This document shows positions 11,757-23,741 of a stretch of 64,000 nt of DNA, piece by piece. This stretch comes from Talaromyces rugulosus (taxonomy: Eukaryota; Ascomycota; Eurotiomycetes; Eurotiales; Trichocomaceae): contig NC_049561.1 of the NCBI RefSeq assembly GCF_013368755.1, positions 4,402,001 to 4,466,000 on the forward strand, given 5' to 3'. The notes below the pieces were generated by a model. That model was not told where the DNA came from. It did no database searches and was given only the letters and a program-made list of their open reading frames with translations. How positions within the stretch are numbered: position 1 is the first letter of the stretch; the number at the start of each line of letters is the position of its first letter. The translations under genes were made by a program, and so were the position numbers.

Positions 11757-13319
11757 TTATTCTTTCGTTGCCCCGTATGCGAGCCAGACCAGCATTCCAA
11801 CCCAAGTGCTAACAAACGCCGCCGTGAGAACCCCGGCGCCGGCGCGGTCTGCTGTCCCAATATTCAACAGCCCAGCGTTGGGGTTGCTGACGCCCGCGTT
11901 GTGCGAGCCTGCATTGGGATCGCTTGTGCTGTTTCCTCCTGTCCCCGCGGTGATGGGTGCTGGCTGCTCGGGGGATGTGTAGTTGGCATTACTACCACTA
12001 CTACCACTACCGGTGTTGCTTCCACTCTGCCTCTCGTCAAATGCAACCAGGTTGCTGGCGAAGAGGCTAAGGACGGCCATCTGCTGCTCAATGCCTGTGC
12101 TGCCATCCCACGTCGAATTGAACCATTGCACTCCGCAGTGTTCATGGTCTTGGAGCCCGGTGCATTGTTTGCCTGCTGCTACCGCCGAGTATTGCAGCTT
12201 CGGGATGATTTCGCCCTGCGTGTACGGAACAAGCTGGCTGGTGGTCGCCAGCCATGCTGCCAGGAAGCCCTTGAAGCAAATCTGATTGCGATCGCATGTG
12301 TGCAATGTTTCGCAGGCCGTCTCTGACATGACATTTCCGCCGTATTTGCTGGGGAAGAAGGTCGAAAAGGTCCGGTCCAGCAGCCCGTCCACCGCGGCTT
12401 TCCATTTGGAGCCGGCATTCGTCTTGAGCTCAAGTTAGTTGTTTGTCCCTAGAAACAAAGGAAGAGAGAGCTCTCTTACCATGTTGTACAAATACGCAGC
12501 GCCCATCAGATACGTGCCATAGTTGTACGTCCACTGAATGTCTACATGGCCTGTGCAGTCCGAGTGGGTTGTCACCGTATCGTCAATATACCATGTGGAC
12601 GTATTTAGCAACGGGGTCGTCGCGCTCCAGTCCCAGATCTTCTCTGCCCAGTCGGCGTACGTGTGGTTCCCTGTATATCGAGCCAGGCGTGCCGCGATCT
12701 GGAACAGTCCGCCGTTGGAGATGGCATTCTTGATTTTGTACCCTGATTGATACGGATATAATTGCCAGCGCAATCCGCCCTTGCAACTTGACATGTCCCA
12801 TCGGCCTACCTGGTCGTTAAATACTCCTTGTGCCATGGTCAGCCACGATGGCGCGTTGGGGACTTCGGGATAGTTCAACTCGGCCGCTGTCAAGGCTGCC
12901 AGTGCCCAAAACGCTTGATCGTCATTGCCCTACAGTCGTTAGAGCCAGACGACAACAAGCAGCAAAAAAAAAAACCTCCTGCGCACCAGAGTATCACTGT
13001 AGTTGGCTGTGAAAAAATCCCCCGCCGACCCAGCCTGCCAGACCATGCCGGCATTGACCTGGTCGTTCCAGGTTGTGTCGCCGGTCCAATGCCAGTATTG
13101 TATCAAACCCATAAACATCGCGCCGCCTTCCCACCAGGTGCCGTCGAATTTGCCTGGGATCGCCTTGCTGTCTCTGTCGGCGTAGTATGTCATCATGTCG
13201 CTAGCCACGGTGGACGCGCTCGTTTTGAAGGAATCTGGGTCTTTGATGTCGATAGTGATCGCCCAGACCAACGGTGCGATCACCAATAATAGTATTTGCC
13301 ATGGCGTGAAGTGTGGCAT
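11757..13319 (-). CDS. GPI-anchored mannan endo-1,6-alpha-mannosidase (GH76, Dfg5/Dcw1 type)
   Basis: The three exons are 13319-12987, 12929-12480 and 12422-11757, with two 57-nt introns, giving 482 aa. Dfg5/Dcw1 proteins act at the plasma membrane/cell wall and help transfer GPI-anchored mannoproteins to the wall glucan. A signal peptide (ILLLVIAPLVWA) is present. The catalytic Asp pair is in GNDDQAFW (D114/D115), immediately after intron 1, and other family blocks are FDGTWWEGGAMF, GLRWQLYPYQSGY and NAISNGGLFQIAARLARYTG. Eight or more Cys are present in the secreted part. A Ser/Gly/Asn-rich linker precedes the C-terminal hydrophobic GPI signal (AGVLTAAFVSTWVGMLVW). The start at 13319 was preferred to an in-frame ATG 33 nt upstream because it puts the signal peptide at the N-terminus. 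Confidence 0.94.
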
Positions 13320-14271
13320 GATACATGTGTGTAGTATGAGCTGTAGCGACACAGTATACTATACAAAAAGGCCCAATGTCGCCTGTCTCTTCACACTCAT
13401 CGACCCGGCATAGCAGACCAGGCAAGCCCAACAAGTCTACACATAAGGGTGTTAAGAAGACGAAGAAAGAACACTTTCTCACATCAGACGGCAAAAAACC
13501 ACCGGGCTACTGAGGACGGATTCACAGGCAGTCTGCACGCGAGGGACGCAAGGCTGACTCCCTCGGCCCTTATAGCACTTGGTAGTACCACCGAGACGCC
13601 ATGGTCACTCGCGTGCGGCTGCACGTGTGAAGAGGCTGGGGGCTGGACAATCAGAAGCCTATTTGGGTGTCGCTAGTGGCATCCTGGAGAACGGCGCCAG
13701 TAATGAAGAGCCTCGGAGGTGCGATGTTGGCTGATGTCTTAGACTCTTAATGCCTTGTTTCAAACTAGCAGCCGTTTGGGGGGTTGGCGGCCGGCCGGGC
13801 TTCGACTGCTGGCACTGCTGTGAGTGCCTGTGAGTGCACGAACGGAGGGGGCGAGGGCGAGGGCGATCAACGGGGGGATGCAACAGAAACACAAGATCAG
13901 ACTGAGAGGGCGCATCCAAGCAGGGCAAAAACAAGAGTCGCAGGCAAAGCGAGCGGCCAGTGACGGGCGCGCGCCAAGAGCGACCCTGGTCCAACCCCGC
14001 TTCTCACGGTGACTTTATTATCAATTGCTTGATTTAGTTCTAGAAATTGTGGAGAGTGTAGAATAGGCTCAGTAGGCAGGGTGGAAGTACTACTGGTATC
14101 CTTGTTCATTTGTGTTTTGCCATAGCCGTTGTTGTATCCTCAACGCCCGATCTTTTAAAATAGTATAAATCTACTACAGCTATCCAGACTGTGTACTATA
14201 AACATCTCGAGTACATTAGCCAAGTCCAGCAACTCCATAAACGCCATCCCTTCCCTGTCTAATGCAAACCC
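13320..14271. other. Intergenic, GH76 promoter and FG-nucleoporin 3' flank
   Basis: 952 bp between two minus-strand genes. It contains the GH76 upstream region and, near 14100-14270, the AT-rich 3' flank expected for the nucleoporin gene. Open stretches exist but show no family features or splice context. Confidence 0.4.
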
Positions 14272-16123
14272 TCAAAAGTCAAACGAGACAAACTCTGTTT
14301 TAGGCGGCACAAACGGGAAACGCCCGTCTTTAAAGTACCCATTCTGTACAAAAAACTGATATTGTTCCGTGACGGCCGGCGTGTACTCGTTTTCTGGTCC
14401 GGCACAGTCGCCGAGTGTAGCAACTTCGGGCGGTCCATCGGGGAAGAAAATGCGCACCCACGTCTTGTTGTCCTGAGGATGGAGATATCGCGGCTGGCCG
14501 TCCTTGTACTCAACCGGCCGTCCTTTCCATTGAATGATCTTCTGTGTCATCCGGTCTCGAACGGTCTCGCCTGCGAGATCGGGGATTGGGTTGAGCTCGC
14601 CTTGCTCAACTCTGATAACTGGTTTTGGGCCAAGCGGCGCTCTGGGGGCCCCAGGTTTCGCTGGCTGGGCTGCAGCCGCTGGCTGGCCAAATCCACCTGG
14701 CGCTGCTGCACTGGGCGCTTGTCCAAACGGTGAAGGCGCCTGAGTCTGCTGCTGAGGTTGACCAAACGGTGAAGCCGCAGGTTGAGACGGTTGGCCGAAT
14801 CCACCTTCACCACCACCAAGTGCTGATGATTGCCCAAATCCGCCACCAGCCGATACATTCTGCTGGCCACTAATCTGTGCAAATGGCGATATACTCGTCT
14901 GGCCAGCGGCCTGGCCGAATGGAGAAGGGGCAGGAGCCTGGCCAAAAGGCGCCGCTCCGCCCTGTGCCAACGGATTAGCTTGGGTAGTTTGTGCGAATGG
15001 CGATGGTCCGGCCCTGGGTTGCCCAAACCCTGGAGCTCTGGGTGCTGATGGTTGGCCAAATGCCGGTTGGCTAAAAGAAGGCTGTCCAAAAGCTGGTTTT
15101 GCGAGACCAGACCCAAGCGTAGAGGGTTGTCCAAATGCCGATGGCTGGCCAAAGGCTGGCTTTGGTGCGCCTAGATTTGACGGTTGTCCAAAAGCGGGCG
15201 CAGATAATGAAGGCTGGCCAAATGCCGGAGTCGATGAAGACGTAGGCGTAGGCGTAGGCGTAGCGCTTGGCTGACCGAATGCGGGTTGCTGTGTAGATGG
15301 TTTTCCCTCGGCGATATCAATCCGGTTTGGGTGTTCGTTCTCTCCTGCCAGGACATATTTGACCGCGCCGTTGAGGTCGTTCAAGATCACGCGGATCTGG
15401 TTCGTCGTCTCTTCGTGTAGTTTCTGGGCCTCTTCAACGGCCTGGTTCATATTACCTGCAGCAGTGGCTTCATAGTGGCGCAGTCGCATCTCTTCAAAAC
15501 TCTGCTCGCGCAACGGGCCTCCAAAGAGCTGTTTCGGGGCGTTCTTGCCTGGTCCATAAGCTGAAAAGATCCATGATGGCAGGTCCTTTCCGGCTGTCAG
15601 GTCGGCTTGAATGGCTTCGGGTGTTACATGATAGCTATGAAACACTGTTAAAGGACATTATGGGGAACTGTTGCTGGATGCTGTGCTTACTTTTTGTCTT
15701 GTGGCTGCGCGGGGCGTCCTGCTGGTCCTATTGCCAAGTTAAAACGGGACATTTGGATTTTGAATGCAAAAAGAAGACTGATCCAAGTGAAGATAAGCAA
15801 GAGTAAACCAAAGCATAAAAACCAAGAGGGAACAGCGTGAAAGACAATGGCACCGGCTCGAAACACACAAAGAAACGCGGGAAGAACTTGCCTGCATTTG
15901 ATGGCGTGCTGGCGGCAGAACTCAAAGCGCTGAACCGATTGGTAGATGAGCCAGAAGTTGTCTGGCCTGGATGCTCGAATCGGCATCGGTCTGGTCAAGT
16001 CAACAAAACTCTTTTCATCTCGAGTGATAAATTGTCGCGGCCAGCCTCGAGCTTGGCGGCGTGAGCCCACTTACCTCCATATCGGCAGCGACCTTGTTGG
16101 AAGAATGAACAGACGGCCGGCAT
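14272..16123 (-). CDS. CCCH zinc-finger FG nucleoporin (Nup42/Amo1/NUPL2-like)
   Basis: The four exons are 16123-16075, 15990-15892, 15727-15691 and 15634-14272, giving 515 aa. The first 23 residues form a CCCH zinc finger (C5, C13, C19, H23), which is completed only after intron 1 is removed. Residues ~40-170 contain a conserved helical block (YHVTPEAIQADL, PKQLFGGPL). The middle is a long run of FGQP/PFGQ repeats typical of FG nucleoporins. The C-terminus is a folded-looking block (WVRIFFPDGPPEV, FPFVPPKTEFVSFDF). Relatives sit on the cytoplasmic face of the nuclear pore and assist mRNA export. Intron 2 (15728-15891, 164 nt) appears to be GC-AG: donor GCAAGT after CAG and acceptor ATAG. Exon 3 is only 37 nt. 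The alternative name, generic CCCH zinc-finger protein, is compatible. Confidence 0.87.
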
Positions 16124-16679
16124 GGTCTCCTAGAATACCACAGGCTCGATTTCAATTGCTGGAACACGAGCCTTGGTCGGTGAAGGTCGGCGCGCAGATC
16201 GCGTGTGGACATGGAAGTCGTCAACATGCAATTATTTGCCCGTCGCGGGAGAGTGAGTCGTCCCGCGCCCGTCTGATTGGCTAGGATAAAGCGTCTCCCC
16301 AGCGTCATAGAATTATGCGTTTTATCGTATTTTAAATTACAACATAGTTCAATGTTGAATGAGATGTAGTGTTTGTGCTTATGTAGATAATTTCTACGAC
16401 GTTTTGAGCAGGGCTAAGTAAGATATTTGCAAGTGGAGTAGTATCAATTGATGTAACATTATATATTAAAATTTACATGATCTCAACAATATATATATCC
16501 AACACTATATGTAATAAAAGAATGAAACCTGTTTCTTTATCAATTATGTTTAATGGTATATATATGTAAATAGAGGAGTTATCAATTGATATTTATAAAA
16601 GCATTAGAATTATATAATCAAATTCCACCTAATTTACTACTCGTTGGAAGAATACAGCCAAGAACGCATTCAGATACAA
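16124..16679. other. AT-rich intergenic region
   Basis: From about 16310 to 16680 the base composition drops to strongly AT-rich, unlike the flanking genes. It contains two copies of the 10-bp palindrome ATCAATTGAT (16443-16452 and 16581-16590) and several TATATA runs. The part nearer 16124 is the nucleoporin promoter. No gene seen. Confidence 0.5.
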
Positions 16680-17519
16680 TTAGACATGTATAACTTTTCT
16701 TACGTCAAATTTATCGTCTTTGTTCCTGGAATCGCTCCAAGGAAGTACATACCCTCGTTGATTGCTCAAAACACGAATCCCTTTTTCTTTGAAATCTGTC
16801 GAATAGTGCGTGTGCCCGAATATCCAGGTTTTGACTCCATTCAACGGCTGCGAGAGGAGGTCAGTTCCAAAAGCTGACGTCCAGGCGTTTTGTGAGTGTT
16901 GCGGACTGGATGTCTTTTGCAACGACGGTGCATGATGTGTGATGACTAGTATAGTCTTTTTCTGTTTTGCTGTATTTTTATTCTCCAGATCAATCGACTG
17001 TATCTCGTTGAGTAGCCAAGTCCGGTATGCGTCGTGAGATGCGTTATGGTTATCAACCGTCCAGTTGTCGATTTTTTGAAAATCTTTGATCTTTGACGAC
17101 ACAACTTCTCTTGCATCATCAGGAACCTTGGACCAGAGCGTGCAGCCTAGGATGGTGATATGTGACCCAGGGACATTGTATCGTCTCTGGCAAAGGACAA
17201 TGAGCTGCCCATTTAAACATGGTTCTTGTTCGAGTTCCCTAGCCTTTTCGAGTCCCGACGTGAAAGTGCCATTATTATAGAATTCATGATTCCCAAGAAC
17301 AAGAAAGACCAGTTTGAATCGTTCAGTCTGCCTTTGTAAGAATTTGCGGTATTCGTCGTAGTCCACCAAGCGCCCAATGTCACCCGCAAGGATGAGGTAA
17401 GGCGCACACGGCGGGAATTCAAAGGATGAGTACTGTTGGTTGATCTCGAGATGAAGATCGGAAAGGACTTGAAAGGAGGCTGATGGCCGGAAGAAGAATG
17501 ACCATGCCTTTCGAAACAT
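16680..17519 (-). CDS. Calcineurin-like metallophosphoesterase
   Basis: Single exon of 279 aa from the ATG at 17519 (MFRKAWSFFF). The frame is open to about 17561 but has no ATG there, so the annotated start is the first one; an additional 5' exon cannot be excluded. All dinuclear-metal motifs are present in order: SDLHLE, AGDIGR, LGNHEFYN, VITHHAP and FGHTHYSTDF. These belong to the calcineurin-like phosphoesterase superfamily, with similarity to fungal Ser/Thr phosphatase-like and phosphohydrolase proteins; the substrate is unknown. The gene is more AT-rich than its neighbours and lies in an AT-rich pocket, which may reflect lower constraint or later acquisition. Confidence 0.85.
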   Translation of the reverse strand: MFRKAWSFFFRPSASFQVLSDLHLEINQQYSSFEFPPCAPYLILAGDIGRLVDYDEYRKFLQRQTERFKLVFLVLGNHEFYNNGTFTSGLEKARELEQEPCLNGQLIVLCQRRYNVPGSHITILGCTLWSKVPDDAREVVSSKIKDFQKIDNWTVDNHNASHDAYRTWLLNEIQSIDLENKNTAKQKKTILVITHHAPSLQKTSSPQHSQNAWTSAFGTDLLSQPLNGVKTWIFGHTHYSTDFKEKGIRVLSNQRGYVLPWSDSRNKDDKFDVRKVIHV

Positions 17520-17846
17520 GATCTCAGCCCTGGCAGTACGGAAATATCTATTTTCATTCAAATTAGTTGCCGAGGTGTTAAGCTCAATGCCGACCTAAGG
17601 TTATTAGTTGAGGTCCTATCGATTGATGGAAAGAATTTTCAAAACCATCCAATTTAATCAAATAAACAAAACACCGGTCTACAGTTATATATCATACGTT
17701 CTGAAATATGTGTACATATGTAGCATTGAATTGATCTGCAACATTTTTGAAATTCACCGGATACCTGAGCGCCTTTCCAAACACCATTGAGCCCATGCGA
17801 GTATTAACCAGAGACAAGGGAAAAAAAAAGTTTAATAATACACAGA

Positions 17847-18891
17847 TCAAACAAGACCCTTCCTGTCTACGCTCTGGCGAAGATCATCCCAATTGATGCC
17901 GTCGATTTTAGGCCCACCTAACGATTCTACGCTGGCCGGCAGACCCTGCATTTTACCAGTGGCAAGTCGTCGCATCAGTACCGTGTCTTTAGCACTTGTA
18001 AGGGCCGCAGCTTTCCCACTCAGCAAGCAGGCCTCGAACCAAGATTCCTCCTGCTCCTCAAACGGGAGATTGACGAGTTCCATGGCACGAGTCCCCCTCG
18101 AAGGCCCGGCGGGAGTCTTGTGGACAAAGATGACGAGTTGTTCAAGAAATTGGCGGCGCAGATTATTGTCGTAATTTCGGGTAAAGTAAAATGCCTCCGT
18201 AATGTTTGCGCGGCAGAGGGTTTCAAAGTACGCTTGTTGCACCTTTTCAGAGGCGAGTGGCGGCGAGACAGTAAGGTAATATGCAATGGCCAAGGCGTCG
18301 TCATGCTTTGGCAGACTCTGCTGCGTTAAGACATAAAGGATTTCGTCGGGAAAGGTAGGGATGAGAGATGGCTCGGTGAGATACTCCAAAGCTCGCTGCG
18401 ATTGTTTCATTAGTCGGTGGCCAAACACACATATCACTTGCAAGAACGTACCCGAAACTCGAGGCGGTCTAGGTGCCAGGTGCCGTCAATAAACAGCTGG
18501 TACTTATCTGGGAGAAAGCAGCCCCGTGTGAAATGCGATATGGCTTCATTGGATCCGCGACAATCTCGGAGGAGGTAATAGATCACCGCCTGCTTTTGGT
18601 GGTCGGGAAACGACGAGGAGAGAATCTGTTTGTAAAGGGCTCGAAGGTCGCGGTTTGTCTTTGGTGGATATAACTCCTGGACTACCCATTATTTAGCAAA
18701 TAAGCCAAGTGAAAGTGCCCGGATCGTTGCTTCGAACCTGGTTTGACCCCCATCAGCTGGAGCAACCGATCAATGAACAATTGGTTTTGTAGTGATCGAC
18801 GGTTCGCGACGATGCGGTCGAGCGTCTTCTTGTCGTGCGCATAATTTCGGTCAAAGTAGAAAACGGCGTCAAAGGACTCCCACGACGCCAT
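17847..18891 (-). CDS. ELYS-like nuclear pore assembly protein
   Basis: The three exons are 18891-18738, 18681-18452 and 18395-17847 (two 56-nt introns), giving 310 aa. The first donor, GTTCGA, is weak but gives a continuous product (..LMGVKPVQELYPPKTN). The protein is almost entirely alpha-helical and matches the fungal ELYS/MEL-28-like domain: FDAVFYFDRNYAHDKKTLDRI, VIYYLLRD, HDDALAIAYYLTVSPPLAS and a tail ending SVDRKGLV. In animals ELYS brings nuclear pores to chromatin after mitosis. In S. pombe the short Ely5 protein is a subunit of the Nup107-160 outer ring. The gene is divergent from SMC4. Confidence 0.85.
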
Positions 18892-19146
18892 TTTTTCGAG
18901 ATCGGAAGACGTCTGTTTTTGTGTGTGTCTGTTGGCTCATTTGTTGTGGTGTTTCGTGACAATGCGAGATGATGCAAAGGCGGTGAACAGCTCCAGCCCG
19001 CCAGGCGCCGGCAGAAAAGAGCGCCTTTCCCCTTTGAGCCCATAATAAACAAAGCGCACCCAAAACAAAGCAAGCAGCACCACCGGGAACCGTCTTCTCG
19101 ACATCATCGCAACAGCGCAAGCGCTCACACCCCCCCAACCACGACC
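18892..19146. promoter_or_regulatory. Bidirectional promoter, ELYS-like / SMC4
   Basis: Only 255 bp separate the two start codons, so both genes must share this promoter region. The sequence upstream of SMC4 ends in a C-rich Kozak-like context (ACGACCATGG). Both products act in nuclear division, so co-regulation is plausible. Confidence 0.6.
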
Positions 19147-22100
19147 ATGGCTTCTATCGCGAGAGGCCGGCCATCGCGACGCTCAGCGGCTCGCAAGAGC
19201 CTGATTGTCGATGAAATTTCCGAAGAAGAAGATGCCGGCAATATCACACCCACGCCGTCCCACTCCAACGTCGGTGAAGACGACGAGGACGAAGAGGACA
19301 ACACACCCGTCCCGAAGAAGGTGCTCCCGCGACGAGGAGGTCGCCGCAAAATTTCAGATGTCCCAGCCGTCCAGCCTCCAAAGCGCGCTGCTAGAGGCGG
19401 CCGGAGAGGCAGGTCGGCGAAGCCAGAACCGACCCCAGAACCGGAGCCAGAATCGGCACCAGAAACGGAAGTAGAGCAGGAACCGTCACAAATCGCCCAG
19501 ACCGTGGAGGAGGAAGAGGAGGAAGAGGAGGAGCCCACGGTCTTGGCAGAACAGGAAGAGCCTGAATCGCCCTCTGAGAAGGTCCAGGCAGCTCAGAAGA
19601 GAAAGAGGGCAGCAAGTTCCCGTAAGAGCCGTGATTCAGCGACGCCTGCTGCAGAACTGTCCTCACTTCCTACTCCTTCTCCTTCAGCATCGCCCGAAGC
19701 ATCCCCACGAACGCGCCGAGAATTCAACAGCCCCCTCACCGACATCACACACTCCGCTGTGAACAAGTCGTCTCCCGCGCCCAGCAAGTCCGAACATGAT
19801 GACCAGAAGTCTCAGATTTCCATCATAAACCCGATGTCAACCAATCTGGAAAAGCCAATGGACATTGTCCTCAAATCGCGTACATTGGGAGTTCCCGTCG
19901 CCGAGGAGCCCACTGCCCCTCGCCAACGCATGGTAATTACGCATCTTGTCCTTACAAATTTTAAGAGTTACGCTGGCAGACAAATTGTCGGTCCCTTTCA
20001 TGCATCCTTTTCTTCCGTCGTTGGCCCCAATGGATCCGGAAAATCCAACGTCATCGATTCGCTCCTGTTTGTGTTTGGTTTCCGTGCCAGCAAAATGCGG
20101 CAAGGCAAGATATCCGCCCTGATTCACAACTCTGCCCAATTCCCAAACTTGCCCTACTGTGAAGTCGAAGTTCATTTCCAAGAAGTTATGGATATGCCGG
20201 GAGACGTTCACAAGATTGTCCCAGAATCGCAGTTGGTCGTGACGCGACGAGCTTTCAAGAACAACTCCAGTAAATACTACATGAACAGCAAGGAGGCCAA
20301 TTTCACAACAGTCACAACATTCCTAAAAGAACGCGGCATCGATTTGGACCACAAGCGATTCCTGATCTTGCAGGGTGAAGTCGAATCGATCGCGCAGATG
20401 AAGGCTAAGGCTGCCAATGATCATGAAGACGGACTCTTGGAGTATCTCGAGGACATTATCGGGACATCCAAATACAAGGCGCCAATTGACGAAGCGGCAA
20501 CCGAGGTCGAAACGCTGAATGACGTTTGTGTGGAGAAAAACAACCGTGTCCAGCATGTCGAGAAAGAAAAGACTGGTCTGGAAGACAAGAAGAATAAAGC
20601 TCTCGCTTATATGCGTGATGAGAACGATCTGGCTGTCAAGCAGTCTGCTTTGTATCAAATCTACATGGCAGAATGCGAGAACAACACCAGGGTCACAGAA
20701 GAAGCCATTATGCAGATGCAAGAGTTGCTCAACATGGAACTCGAGAAGCACGAAGGCAACGAATCCGGGATTAAGGAACTTGAAAAAGTCTACAAGCGCA
20801 CTGTAAAAGAATACGAGTCAATGGACAAAGCGACACAGGCGATGGTCAAGGAAATGGCCAAATACGACAAAGAGACTGTCAAGTTTGACGAGAAGAGGAA
20901 GTTCCTGGCTGGAAAACAAAAGAAGCTCGAAAAGACCTTGCAGACTAGCCGCTTGGCAGCCTCAGAGTGCAACAGTCTCGTTGAAAAACATGCGTATGAT
21001 ATCGAGAAAAAGTCCGCCGAGATTACGCAGCTCGAGGATGAGATGAAAGTTGAAGAAGAGGAACTCGCTTCGATTCGTGAAAGCCTCAAAGGCAAAACGG
21101 AAGGGCTTTCAGACCAAATCACAATAAAACAAAAGTCTCTCGAACCGTGGAACGCCAAAATCAACGATAAGCTTTCAGCCATTGCTGTAGCACAGAGTGA
21201 ACTCGACATCCTCAACGAGAAGAGCAATGCTGGTGCCAAGGCCCTCGAGGAGGCCCAAGCTAGGATCGCTTCAATCGAAGAGAGCCTCGCCAGCAAGGAA
21301 GCAGATCTCGAGGAAAAACGCCAAGACAAGACTGAACTTGAGGCTGAAGTCGAATCCCTCAAAGGGGAATACAAGAAACTGTCCCAGAAAGAGCCCGAAT
21401 TTCGCTCGCACGTTTCCAATGCTCGACAAAAAGCAGAGGAGGCTCGCGCTAGCCTTGCTAGCACACAGAACCGTGGCAGTGTACTTTCCGGTCTAATGCG
21501 ACTCAAGGAATCCGGTCGTATTGATGGGTTCCATGGCAGACTGGGAAACCTTGCAACAATCGACGAGAAATACGACGTGGCCATATCCACTGCCTGTCCT
21601 GCTCTTGAGAACATGGTGGTCGATACTGTAGAAGTCGGTCAACAATGCATTGATTACCTGCGAAAGAACAATCTTGGTCGCTCAAACTTTATCCTTCTCG
21701 ACCGTCTTCCGAAGCGAGACACGTCTTCTATCTACACCCCTGAAAGTGTCCCACGACTCTTTGACTTGATCAAGCCAAAGGAGCCCCGATTCGCTGCTGC
21801 CTTTTACAGCGTGTTGCAAAACACGTTGGTTGCCAACGACCTACAACAAGCGAACCGAATTGCATATGGTGCTCGACGGTGGAGAGTCGTCACACTTGAC
21901 GGACAACTTATCGACATGTCTGGTACTATGAGCGGTGGAGGAACCCGTGTTGCAAAGGGCGGCATGTCTTCCAAACAAGTGGCCGAGACGTCCAAAGAGC
22001 AAGTGGACAAACTCGAGCACGACCGCGATGATATGGAGAAGAAGCTTAAAGCATTCCAGGAAAAGCAACGTCAACTCGAGTCTTCTATCCGACAAAAGTC

Positions 22101-23741
22101 TGATGAAATCCCTCGACTTGAAACTCAGATTCAGAAGATTGGAATTGAGATCGAGAGTGGCAAGCGCAGTCTTGCGGATGGCCAGCGCCGTGTCAAAGAG
22201 TTGAGTGTTGAGCATAAGCCATCCAAGTCTGATGAGAGTCGTGTACAAGCCCTGGAGGAGCAGAAGGCCTCTTTGCAAGACGAAGTTGATAACTTCCGCG
22301 GCGATATGGCTGGTATCGAGGAAGAGATCCAAGAGCTGCAGGCCAAGATTATGCAAGTGGGCGGTGTACGCCTGAGGAGCCAGAAAGCCAAGGTCGACGG
22401 CCTGAAGGAACAGATCAATCTTCTTTCGGAGGAAATTTCTAATGCAGAGATTGCAAAGTCGAAGAACGAAAAGCTGATTAAGAAACATGAAAAGGCGCGG
22501 CTGGAGGCAGAGAAGGAAAGCGAGCAACTGGATACGGAAATGGAGAAACTTGACGAAGACGTCAAGAACCAGGCAGATGACGCTTCAGGGTCCAGACAGA
22601 AAGCAGAGGAGGCTCAAGAGGTCAGTGCCTGCAAACTACCTATAACCTTTGAAGACAATTACTGACAGTATTTAGGCGCTTGAGACGAAACGTGGCGAGC
22701 TGAAAACATTAAAACAGGATCTCGACGAGAAGACTGCTGAGCTAAACGAGACCCGAGCTCAGGAGATCGAGATGCGCAATAAACTGGACGAGAATCAAAA
22801 GATCCTGGCCGAAAACTATAAACGCAGCCGGTATTGGGAAGAGAAACTGAGTAAACTGACGCTACAGAATGTAAGTGACCTGGGAGACGAACAGGAAGTT
22901 CCCGAGTTACAAACATTCACTGCGGATGAACTCGAGGACATGAACAAGGAATCTCTCAAAGCAGTCATTGCAGCACTCGAGGAGAAGACGCAGAATGCGT
23001 CTGTCGATCTCTCGGTGGTTGAAGAGTATCGTCGCCGAGTGGCCGAGTACGAGTCTCGATCAGCAGACCTCAACGAGGCACTCGCTGGACGTGATGCCGC
23101 CAAGGCACGTTTGGATAGTCTTCGATCGTCTCGTCTGACGGGCTTCATGGAAGGCTTCAGCACCATTTCCCTTCGCCTGAAGGAGATGTACCAGATGATC
23201 ACCATGGGCGGAAACGCTGAATTGGAACTTGTCGACTCTCTCGATCCGTTTTCGGAAGGCATTCTGTTCTCCGTCATGCCCCCGAAGAAGAGCTGGAAGA
23301 ACATTAGCAATTTATCTGGTGGTGAAAAGACGCTGTCTAGTCTGGCTCTGGTGTTTGCCCTCCACCATTACAAGCCCACACCTCTTTATGTGATGGACGA
23401 AATCGACGCTGCTCTTGATTTCCGAAATGTAAGTCAAAATCCATTGACAATTGGCTTTTCCCCGGAAATTATACTAATTAAAAATAGGTCTCGATCGTTG
23501 CGGCATACATTAAAGAGAGGACCAAGAATGCCCAGTTTATTGTCATTTCCCTCCGCAACAACATGGTAAGTATATCAATTGACTACGCATAATGCCTGTC
23601 TAACACTTGTCACAGTTTGAACTTGCTTCTCGCCTTGTGGGTGTATACAAAGTCAACCATATGACCAAGAGTGTAGCGGTGGAGAATCTTCCTTACATCA
23701 CCGGGCGGTCGACAACGACAGTCCCTATGACGCAGTCATGA
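19147..23741 (+). CDS. smc4: Condensin subunit SMC4
   Basis: The four exons are 19147-22620, 22676-23428, 23488-23565 and 23616-23741, giving 1476 aa. SMC4 pairs with SMC2 in condensin and compacts mitotic chromosomes through ATP-driven loop extrusion. Residues 1-~260 are an acidic, Ser/Pro-rich tail containing SP/TP sites. The Walker A motif is GPNGSGKSNVID (~293). Coiled coils flank a hinge at about residues 776-930, which contains GFHGRLGNLATID and the Gly-rich SGTMSGGG. The C-terminal head carries the signature LSGGEKTLSSLALVFALH (~1369) and Walker B YVMDEIDAALD (~1394). The QGEVESIAQMK and DGLLEYLEDIIGT motifs near the N-terminal head are typical of SMC4. All catalytic elements are intact, and the last three introns cluster in the C-terminal head. 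Confidence 0.97.

Noticed and set aside
12423..12430. Alternative acceptor six bases upstream in GH76 intron 2
   Set aside because: It would add Leu-Lys before TNAGSKW; the chosen junction gives the usual YN-x-TN spacing.
13659..13994. 111-aa minus-strand frame between GH76 and the nucleoporin
   Set aside because: Low-complexity Pro/Arg/Ser composition without family or splice support.
17520..17561. Earlier start for the metallophosphoesterase
   Set aside because: The frame is open but begins with TTG; the first ATG is at 17519.
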